In this document: piece by piece, positions 12,894 to 18,940 of the stretch
How positions within the stretch are numbered: position 1 is the stretch's first letter
How the letters are laid out: each line of letters starts with the position of its first letter
DNA from: Candidatus Delongbacteria bacterium
GTDB lineage: Bacteria > CAIWAD01 > BS150m-G50
Assembly (NCBI GenBank): GCA_016784425.1
Contig: JADHUQ010000020.1
Span: 1-18,940, forward strand
Direction: 5' to 3'
DNA length: 18,940 nucleotides
Translations under genes and position numbers: made by a program
Notes under the pieces: model-generated
The model's database searches: none
Seen by the model: the letters and a program-made list of their open reading frames with translations, nothing else
What the model was told of the DNA's origin: nothing

Positions 12894-13840
12894 CGACCCA
12901 TCCGCTGGTAACGCTGCAACCGTTCAGCCACCAGGGTTTCACCATCCAGCCTGCTCAACTCTGCCAGGTTGGTGATGATGGCCTTTTTGACAGTCCCGAT
13001 AACCTTATCCCAGTCGTTGTGCGCCCCACCCCGTGGCTCCGGGAGAATACTGTCGACGATACCGAGCTTTTTCAATTCCGGTGCGGTCAGGTGGAGCGAC
13101 TTCGCCATCTCCGGGGCCTGCCCGGCGTCCTTGAACAGGATGCTGGAGCACCCCTCCGGAGAAATTACCGAGTAGATGGAATTCTCCAGAATCAGCACCC
13201 GGTCGGTTACACCCAGCGCCAGAGCACCACCGGAACCCCCTTCGCCGATCACCACCCCCAGCAGGGGAATTTTGAACCCGGCCATTTCATAGAGGTTGCG
13301 GGCGATCGCTTCCGCCTGGCCCCGCTCCTCAGCCCCCAGACCGGGGTATGCACCCGGAGTGTCGATCAGGGTCACCACCGGAATCTGGAACCGGTCGGCC
13401 AGCTTCATCAGCCTTAACGCCTTACGGTACCCCTCGGGATTGGGCATACCGAAGTTGTGATATATGTTCTGCCTGGTATCGCGCCCCTTCTGGTGCCCGA
13501 TGATCATGACACTGCGACCGTCGATTTTGCCGAGTCCGCCGATAATGGCCCGATCATCGGCATAGAGACGATCACCATGTAACTCGTGGAAGGCGGTGAC
13601 CATCCGCTCGATATAGTCCAGGGTATAGGGGCGGCGGGGATGACGTGAAATCTGCACCTTCTGCCAGGGGGTCAGTTTGCTGTAGATGTCATTTTTCAAC
13701 TTTTCCAGCTTGGCACCCAGCTGGGTGATTTCACTCCGCATATCCATTTTGGAGCTCTGTGAGAGAATGCGCATCTCGTCGATCTTGCGCTTCATCTCAT
13801 AGATCGGGCGTTCAAAGTCCAGCATGTAGTCAATAGGCAT
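12881..13840 (-). CDS. accA: Acetyl-CoA carboxylase carboxyltransferase subunit alpha
   Basis: Transfers the carboxyl group from biotin to acetyl-CoA to make malonyl-CoA, with AccD, in the first step of fatty acid synthesis. The 319-aa protein matches AccA throughout: N-terminal DYMLDFERPIYEMKRKIDEM, RHPRRPYTLDY, MIIGHQKGRDT, FGMPNPEGYRKALRLM, DTPGAYPGLGAEERGQAEA, the CoA-binding GEGGSGGALALGV and VISPEGCSSILFKD. Length is as in E. coli. AccD, AccB and AccC are not in the window. Its 3' end overlaps the thioesterase gene. The nearest purine-rich Shine-Dalgarno (AGGGAG) is rather far from the ATG; no better in-frame start exists except Met6. Confidence 0.98.
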   Translation of the reverse strand: MPIDYMLDFERPIYEMKRKIDEMRILSQSSKMDMRSEITQLGAKLEKLKNDIYSKLTPWQKVQISRHPRRPYTLDYIERMVTAFHELHGDRLYADDRAIIGGLGKIDGRSVMIIGHQKGRDTRQNIYHNFGMPNPEGYRKALRLMKLADRFQIPVVTLIDTPGAYPGLGAEERGQAEAIARNLYEMAGFKIPLLGVVIGEGGSGGALALGVTDRVLILENSIYSVISPEGCSSILFKDAGQAPEMAKSLHLTAPELKKLGIVDSILPEPRGGAHNDWDKVIGTVKKAIITNLAELSRLDGETLVAERLQRYQRMGRWAE

Positions 13841-13876
13841 AAGCTGCTGCTTTCTCTCCCTGCTCAGGAGTCAATC

Positions 13877-14596
13877 CTACAATCGTCCCAACAGACTCCG
13901 CAATTTCAGTCTCCAGACCATCACCACCGCTTCCCGCACTATCTGGCGTGACATCTTGGAGGAGCCCACCATGCGGTCGGTGAAAATGATCGGTATCTCG
14001 CGTATACGGAGTCCTTTCTTCCAGACCTTGAAGTTCACTTCGATCTGGAAGGAATACCCCCCCGACTTGATACGATCGAGATCAAGCGCCTCCAGCACAG
14101 GACGACGGAAGCACTTGAAGCCACCGGTAGGGTCCTTGATCGGCATACCGGTGATGATCCTGGTGTAGAGGGAAGCCCCCTTGCTCAGGAGCAGGCGGGA
14201 AAGTGGCCAGTTGATCACATTGACCCCCTGGATATAGCGGGAACCAATCACCAGGTCATTCTCCCGAATCGCCTCCAGAAAATTGGGGATCTCCTGGGGA
14301 TCATGGGAGAGGTCGGCATCCATCTCGAAAACATAATCGTATTGTCTCTCGATAGCATACTTAAATCCTGCGACATAAGCAGTTCCCAGACCCAGCTTAC
14401 CCTCGCGATGGATTACATGTACCCGCTCGTTCGCTGCCACGAGCTGATCAACCAGCTTGCCGGTACCGTCGGGAGAGTTGTCATCCACGATCAGTACATC
14501 GATAATTGGACTTTGAGCCAGCACCCGATTGATGATCAGTTCGGCGTTTGCACACTCGTTGTAGGTCGGTATTATTACCAGCGCCCTGTCACTCAT
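13877..14596 (-). CDS. Dolichyl/polyprenyl-phosphate mannosyltransferase-like GT2
   Basis: Glycosyltransferase family 2 enzyme, expected to move a sugar (mannose in the best-known relatives) from GDP-sugar to a polyprenyl phosphate on the inner membrane face. Motifs: VIIPTYNE (residues 7-14), VDDNSPDGT (37-45), GLGTAYVAGF, and the metal-binding DAD (93-95) in EMDADLSHDP; GSRY and DPTGGFKCF follow. At 239 aa it is the compact form without C-terminal membrane helices. Such polyprenyl-sugar products feed GT-C enzymes like the GT39-type protein encoded upstream, a plausible but unproven link. Its ATG overlaps the stop of the RmlD-like gene (TAATG). Confidence 0.93.
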   Translation of the reverse strand: MSDRALVIIPTYNECANAELIINRVLAQSPIIDVLIVDDNSPDGTGKLVDQLVAANERVHVIHREGKLGLGTAYVAGFKYAIERQYDYVFEMDADLSHDPQEIPNFLEAIRENDLVIGSRYIQGVNVINWPLSRLLLSKGASLYTRIITGMPIKDPTGGFKCFRRPVLEALDLDRIKSGGYSFQIEVNFKVWKKGLRIREIPIIFTDRMVGSSKMSRQIVREAVVMVWRLKLRSLLGRL

Positions 14597-15501
14597 TAAT
14601 TCAACCTGTGTGTATGTGGGTTTTCCTCTTTATAAGCGGCCAGCGAAGAGGCAATAGTGTCGAACACCATCTCCAGGCGAAGCTCACTGTCTGCAACCTG
14701 CAAACCGCCCTGCAAGGGACGGGCTGCCTGTTGTCCGAGAGCCTCGGTGCTGATCGGCTTCACCAGCTGCTGATCCAGATTATACACCCGCGCCACCAAC
14801 TGTGCAAACTCCAATCTGCTCAGGCAATCCTGCGAGCCGACATGCAGGATACCGTCGAGGCGCAACCGCAGCGCTTGCAGGATAGCCCGGGCCAGCAGCG
14901 GTGCATAGGTGACATTACCGACCTGGTCATGGACGATGTTGACCTCCCGCCCCTCCTGCAGCTCCTGCAGCAGCCAGGCGACGAAGTCCCGCTGAACATC
15001 CACCCCCTTGCCAAAGAGCACTATGGTGCGGATGATACAGTGTGCCAGATTACTGCCCCGTAACAGGTTCTCCCCCGCCAGTTTGGAACGGGCATAAACG
15101 GATTGCGGATTGGGAACGGCGTCTTCCCGGTAAGGACCGGCGGTGCCGTCAAAGACATAATCGGTGGAGATATGAACCAGGCGGGCACCGGCAAGCTGAG
15201 CACCACTGATGACATTACGCACCCCCTCGTAGTTGACCCGCCAGCACTGTTCCCGTTCGCTTTCAGCCAGATCAACCGCAGTCCAGGCGGCACAGTTGAC
15301 GATCTGCTCCGGCTGCTCCTCCCGGATGATATCGACCAGGGAGCTGTCGGTGAGATCGCCGGGACGGTATTCGAAACCGGGATAGTCCAGAAAGGTCACC
15401 GGCTGCAGGTCGACACCGATCACCGGTTGATGTTGTACGGCGAGCCTGACCAGGTTTTGCCCCAGCAGGCCATGGCAGCCCAGCACGAACAATCGTTCCA
15501 T
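14596..15501 (-). CDS. RmlD-like sugar-nucleotide reductase (extended SDR)
   Basis: NAD(P)-dependent reductase related to dTDP-4-dehydrorhamnose reductase, which makes dTDP-rhamnose for surface glycans. The 301-aa protein has the nucleotide-binding GxxGxxG as GCHGLLG (residues 8-14), the VNCAAWTAVDLAE segment typical of RmlD, catalytic STDYVFDG (112-119) with Ser/Thr, and YARSK (Tyr136, Lys140). The frame opens one codon earlier with TTG; the ATG at 15501 is chosen because it overlaps the purE stop as TGATG and has GGAG upstream. No other rhamnose genes are in the window, so the exact substrate is uncertain; other 4-keto-sugar reductases share these motifs. Confidence 0.88.
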   Translation of the reverse strand: MERLFVLGCHGLLGQNLVRLAVQHQPVIGVDLQPVTFLDYPGFEYRPGDLTDSSLVDIIREEQPEQIVNCAAWTAVDLAESEREQCWRVNYEGVRNVISGAQLAGARLVHISTDYVFDGTAGPYREDAVPNPQSVYARSKLAGENLLRGSNLAHCIIRTIVLFGKGVDVQRDFVAWLLQELQEGREVNIVHDQVGNVTYAPLLARAILQALRLRLDGILHVGSQDCLSRLEFAQLVARVYNLDQQLVKPISTEALGQQAARPLQGGLQVADSELRLEMVFDTIASSLAAYKEENPHTHRLN

Positions 15502-15962
15502 CAAAGCCGTGCTCCCTGTCGGCGAAACTGTTCCAGCCGCTCTGCCATAGCTGGGTCACTGACTGAGATCATCTCCGCCAGAAAGATGGCGGCGTTACGG
15601 GCACCGGCAGCACCGACGGCGAAGGTGGCCACCGGAATCCCGGCCGGCATCTGTACCGTTGAAAGCAGCGCGTCCAGACCGTTGAACGCGGAACCAGCCA
15701 ACGGTACACCGAGCACCGGTAAGGTGGTATGGGAAGCGATGACACCGGCCAGATGGGCCGCCATCCCGGCTGCGGCTATGATAGCCTGGTAACCCTCTTC
15801 CCGGGCGGTGGTGGCAAAAGCGGTCACTTCCTGCGGGTTGCGGTGAGCCGACATGATTTTCAGGTCCACCTGCAGACCGAAGTACTCGAAATAGGGTAAC
15901 GCCTTTTCCAGTTCCGGTTGATCGGAGGGGCTGCCCATCAACAGTGCGCATTTCCATGTCAT
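15501..15962 (-). CDS. purE: N5-carboxyaminoimidazole ribonucleotide mutase
   Basis: Catalyses a step of de novo purine synthesis, converting N5-CAIR to CAIR. The 153-aa protein has class I signatures: LMGSPSD (residues 8-14), KIMSAHRNP with the catalytic His40, AAAGMAAHLAGVIA, the GVPL loop and the NGLDALLSTVQMPAGIPVA block. PurK, its usual partner, is not nearby. AGGA lies 6 nt before the ATG. It begins the overlapping run that leads to the RmlD-like gene, GT2 and accA. A weak promoter may lie in the 158-bp gap upstream (TTGCAG, 17 nt, AATAAC), but it is not strong enough to call. Confidence 0.96.
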   Translation of the reverse strand: MTWKCALLMGSPSDQPELEKALPYFEYFGLQVDLKIMSAHRNPQEVTAFATTAREEGYQAIIAAAGMAAHLAGVIASHTTLPVLGVPLAGSAFNGLDALLSTVQMPAGIPVATFAVGAAGARNAAIFLAEMISVSDPAMAERLEQFRRQGARL

Positions 15963-16080
15963 GAGTTTTCCTTTATCGGTTTCCCACTGTTATTCCAGGC
16001 AGGTTAGTCGGCTGCAATCTCCGCCCGCTGTTTCCAGGATGTTCCCCGCCCGGCACACAGGAAAAAATCCTCAGACTTTA

Positions 16081-16119
16081 AAAGATCTCTCGCATGCGCC
16101 TCCATGTGGAGCATGAGAG
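16081..16119 (-). terminator. Possible terminator after the DUF4837 gene
   Basis: An imperfect hairpin (16087-16119; CTCT, CATGC and TCCA blocks pair with bulges) is followed on the minus strand by a short TTTT. It starts next to the DUF4837 stop codon. The stem is interrupted and the T-run short, so this is tentative. Confidence 0.4.
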
Positions 16120-16120
16120 C

Positions 16121-17140
16121 TTAGTTCTCTTGTTTATATGTATTCAAAATACTCCACAGGTGGTGCAGAAACTGGTTTTTGTCCTTACCGGGGGCCAGTA
16201 CCGCGCCATCCAGCAGTATGGTACGGTTGTTGGTGTGGTCCGGTACCAGGAATAAAATGTAAGGGCCGCCACCGATTAATTCAAAGGTCCCCCAGAGTCC
16301 TTCCAGACAGACAGCGGGTGTGCCGTCCAGTACCACCGGTGTTACCCGGAAGAAATCGGGATCGCGCTCCACATAGACCTTATCGTGGAAATGCACTCCG
16401 AGCGAATCGCGCAGATCCAGCAGGTAGGTGGGATCATACATATCCTGCGGCAGACCTGGCAGCACCTGAACTGCGATCCAGCGGTCGGGATAGTAACGGC
16501 GAAAGCGCAGCAGATTCTGTTCCGGCAGCGCGTTAACCACCTGGTAGTCGTGGGGGATGCGCAGGTTAACCTGCAGCATGTTACGCAGGCTGTCGGCGAG
16601 CTCCTTCTGTTCAAAACGGTCATAGAGCTGTTCCTGTACACGCTCGCGGGTGAAATCCAGAAAAAGCTGTACCAGCGATGAATCACGTGCTGCCAGCAAC
16701 GCCTTCACTCCTGCAGGATCCACGGCCGGCAGAATAACCACCTGTTGCGGCCGGGCCAGGGCATGTTCCCGGGCGAAGAGCAGCGGTTCACCGGCACGTA
16801 TCCGCTCTAAGACCTCCACCGGAAAAAGTGAACGCACATAACTGTTGACCGGACCCACAGCATCAATACGGCTGCCGATAAAAAGCAGCAAGCGACGATT
16901 GGTCAGAGCATTCATCTGATCGCTGTCGACAAAGTTTAATCGAAACCATGGCTCCAACTGAGGTGAAATGCTGTGGGCTTCAAAAACAGCCCGCAGTTGC
17001 GGTTCCACCAGCTTGCGGTCGAGTGAATCGACAAACACAGTGATCTCATCCCAATCTCCCCAGGAGCGGGGCTGCCCGCAGCCCGACCAGAGGAGCAGCA
17101 GCGACAGTAACAGCAGTAGCCAGTGGATTCTTTTTATCAC
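16121..17140 (-). CDS. DUF4837-type lipoprotein
   Basis: A 339-aa predicted lipoprotein. The N-terminus is a signal sequence (basic IKRIHW, then a run of Leu) ending in a lipobox-like LLWSGC with Cys21 as the anchor; Trp at the -3 position is less usual than Leu. The remainder (EITVFVDSLDRKLVEPQLRA, LFIGSRIDAVGPVNSYV, DRWIAVQV, then GGGPYILFLVPDHTNNRTI near the end) resembles DUF4837, a family of uncharacterised lipoproteins from Bacteroidota and relatives; I assign it from memory of the pattern, not a search. The start is GTG at 17140 with AAGGAGA upstream. It follows the glycosyltransferase by 40 nt and likely shares its transcript. Function unknown. Confidence 0.75.
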   Translation of the reverse strand: MIKRIHWLLLLLSLLLLWSGCGQPRSWGDWDEITVFVDSLDRKLVEPQLRAVFEAHSISPQLEPWFRLNFVDSDQMNALTNRRLLLFIGSRIDAVGPVNSYVRSLFPVEVLERIRAGEPLLFAREHALARPQQVVILPAVDPAGVKALLAARDSSLVQLFLDFTRERVQEQLYDRFEQKELADSLRNMLQVNLRIPHDYQVVNALPEQNLLRFRRYYPDRWIAVQVLPGLPQDMYDPTYLLDLRDSLGVHFHDKVYVERDPDFFRVTPVVLDGTPAVCLEGLWGTFELIGGGPYILFLVPDHTNNRTILLDGAVLAPGKDKNQFLHHLWSILNTYKQEN

Positions 17141-17180
17141 GCTTTTCTCCTTCAGGACTCAAATGAGGGTCAGAGATTTC

Positions 17181-18940
17181 CTATTCCCCGGAGGTCAGCT
17201 CCCCCCAGAAACGCTCCAGGCTTTTCAGCTCCGCCCGGCGGCCAGCCAGCTGTTCCCGTAAACCGTTATAGGTACGCTGCGCTTCTTCGAGGTTGCCACT
17301 CTCCAGCAGAACGCGAAGATAGTGCTGGTAGGAGATTTGCGGCTGCAGGCGATCATACTGCACCATGCTGTTGAAAGCCTGTAACGCCAGGGCGTTGTCC
17401 CCCAGTGCCTGATAGCATGTTCCCACCATCTGTAACTTGCAGATCAGCCCCTGTTGCTGGTTGAGTGAGGGTCCGAGCAGACCCAGGGCACCCTCCCAGT
17501 CCTCCTGCTCCATCAGACGCCGGGCGCGACGGATCAGATCATCCTCGCTGCCGGGCGCAGTCTGATAGCTGTCACGCCAACGGTCGAATAATTCCCGGTT
17601 GAAGGCGGCGGTTTTCCGCATTATGAAAACGCGGGAGTGGTCGTAGTAACGCAGGGAGAATTCCGCCGCGCTGTCGTCGATCACCCATCCCAGGAGGCGG
17701 GGATATTCCACCCGGTCAAAAACCAGCTGGAACCCGAGGCGACCGGAAAGCAACAGTGTGTAGAAGTCCGCCTCCACCGGAAAATGGCGGCTGACTTCAC
17801 GGTAACCGGCCATCCGGTTGGTCTCAACGAAAACATAATAGTCGACCATGTCCAGTTTGTGATACAAATAGTCGATCCGCTCCTGGAAGGTCAACAGCCC
17901 GCCAGCGTGATACAACATCTGGATGCTGAGTGGCAACAGGTCGTACTGATCCTTATCCAGGTAAAACTTCATGCTGTTGGCACTCTGTTCATGCAGGATG
18001 GTGGTTCCGGGTGCAACCTGTATTCCGAGCCAGCGGGCAGCGGCCAGCCGGGAGTCCTCCCGCTGGTAGACGGAGTTGAAAGCTGCCGACCAGGCCCATC
18101 CGTAACAGAAGACTGCCAGCACCAGCAGTGACAGGCTGTAACGCAACCAGCGGGCGGGTCGCCATTCCAGCAGCAGGACGACTCCCCGGACGCCGCTCAG
18201 TGCCAGCAACGGCATCAGCGGCAGAGCGTAGCGCATGTAGAGGACTTTGGCGTTGTGGGTCAGCAAAAGTGTCGTCAGGAGCCAGGCCAGCAACACCCAG
18301 TCGACCGCCTTGCCACGGATAATCTGTATCACGACACCCAGCACCCCCAGCAGCGCCAGCGGCCAGCCCATTCCCCAGGGCAACAGGTTGGTGAAGAGCG
18401 GCAGGAGGGGAAAATTGTTATCCAGGAACTGGATCTGGAAGGGATAGAGATTTTCACCCCGGATGTTGCGCAGGATATGAAAGAAACCGAAGGCGTTATC
18501 GGCGAACAGGTACTCCCTGAAATCGAGGATGGCAAAGGGATTGAGCAGGAAGAAGACCAGGATAGTCATCCCGCCGGCAGCCAGCATAGTCGGTTGCAGC
18601 AGTACACGCAGAAAATGCAGCCAGCCGGATGCGCTCCGCCAGCTCCAGGCCCGGGTTTGATAACGATTGAGCGCGTGTGCCGTCAGGAACGGGACCACCA
18701 GCAGGATGGCGTTGATTTTAGTGGAAAGGGCGATACCAAAAAACAGACCAGCCAGCAGATAGTAACGCCAGAGGGGTTGCCGGTAGAGACAGCTGATAAA
18801 ATAGAAGGCCGCCAGGCTGAAGCAGACCACCGGTACATCCACGACACCGTAATGCGACATCTGTACATGGAGCATGGTCACCGCCAGCAGGGCGGCTGCA
18901 CCCAGACCGGTCCAGGCACCGTAAAGACGACGAGCGGCCA
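17181..18940 (-). CDS. GT39-like membrane glycosyltransferase with TPR-like tail (5' end off the window)
   Basis: Polytopic membrane protein of the GT-C class (ArnT/PMT type), which uses lipid-linked sugars outside the inner membrane. The frame is open to the right edge: the visible part starts AARRLYGAWTGLGAAALLAV and continues into HVQMSHYGVVDVPVVCFSLA, the second-loop signature of these enzymes, so the first helices and the catalytic Asp motif are missing. About 586 residues are visible. Several hydrophobic segments follow, then a soluble region with LHEQSANSMKFYLDKDQ, and in the last 120 residues helical pairs of TPR type (EDWEGALGLLGPSL, VGTCYQALGDNALALQAFN, LLESGNLEEAQRTYNGL). The tail may hold a partner protein. 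The lipoprotein gene follows 40 nt later. Substrate unknown. Confidence 0.85.
   Translation of the reverse strand, partial: AARRLYGAWTGLGAAALLAVTMLHVQMSHYGVVDVPVVCFSLAAFYFISCLYRQPLWRYYLLAGLFFGIALSTKINAILLVVPFLTAHALNRYQTRAWSWRSASGWLHFLRVLLQPTMLAAGGMTILVFFLLNPFAILDFREYLFADNAFGFFHILRNIRGENLYPFQIQFLDNNFPLLPLFTNLLPWGMGWPLALLGVLGVVIQIIRGKAVDWVLLAWLLTTLLLTHNAKVLYMRYALPLMPLLALSGVRGVVLLLEWRPARWLRYSLSLLVLAVFCYGWAWSAAFNSVYQREDSRLAAARWLGIQVAPGTTILHEQSANSMKFYLDKDQYDLLPLSIQMLYHAGGLLTFQERIDYLYHKLDMVDYYVFVETNRMAGYREVSRHFPVEADFYTLLLSGRLGFQLVFDRVEYPRLLGWVIDDSAAEFSLRYYDHSRVFIMRKTAAFNRELFDRWRDSYQTAPGSEDDLIRRARRLMEQEDWEGALGLLGPSLNQQQGLICKLQMVGTCYQALGDNALALQAFNSMVQYDRLQPQISYQHYLRVLLESGNLEEAQRTYNGLREQLAGRRAELKSLERFWGELTSGE

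Noticed and set aside
1..18940. CRISPR arrays, insertion sequences, tRNA and rRNA genes
   Set aside because: No spaced identical repeats, transposase, terminal inverted repeats or RNA gene landmarks were seen on either strand.

Overview
The window reads as a bacterial chromosome segment, most likely from the Fibrobacterota-Chlorobiota-Bacteroidota (FCB) superphylum or a related candidate phylum. Three things point there: a secreted protein with a type IX secretion (T9SS type A) sorting domain, a DUF4837-type lipoprotein, and the gene order rplM-rpsI-rpsB-tsf-pyrH-frr. The assignment is inferred from gene content only; no rRNA gene is present. Nearly every gene lies on the minus strand. The exception is a two-gene mazEF toxin-antitoxin module on the plus strand.

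Right to left along minus-strand transcription: (a) 18940-17181, a GT39-like membrane glycosyltransferase with a TPR-like tail, running off the right edge; (b) 17140-16121, a DUF4837-type lipoprotein; (c) 15962-12283, a tightly packed run of purE, an RmlD-like reductase, a polyprenol-phosphate mannosyltransferase-like GT2, accA, a YbgC-like thioesterase and a Trm112-like zinc protein, several with overlapping stop and start codons; (d) 12186-9510, an accessory stretch, visibly more AT-rich, with mazEF on the plus strand and a divergent 609-aa beta-helix T9SS cargo protein; (e) 9509-9060, about 450 bp without a convincing gene; (f) 9050-4473, the translation block rplM-rpsI, then rpsB-tsf-pyrH-frr; (g) 4452-1, lepA, a repeat-bearing 360-bp gap, lepB, panD, and a U32 peptidase-family gene running off the left edge.

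The core genes serve ribosome assembly and translation (L13, S9, S2, EF-Ts, RRF, LepA), nucleotide, coenzyme and lipid synthesis (PyrH, PurE, PanD, AccA), and export or envelope building (LepB, GT2, GT39, RmlD, lipoprotein). The most interesting observations are non-coding or in unusual extensions. The rplM leader looks highly structured, with two adjoining 8-bp stems and one 6-nt segment that could pair with three partners including the Shine-Dalgarno. A family of degenerate repeats follows lepA and resembles its 3' end. Ribosomal protein S2 has a long charged tail built from 17-residue repeats. The U32 gene has no ATG, GTG or TTG start upstream of its conserved N-terminus. No CRISPR array, tRNA, rRNA or insertion sequence was seen.
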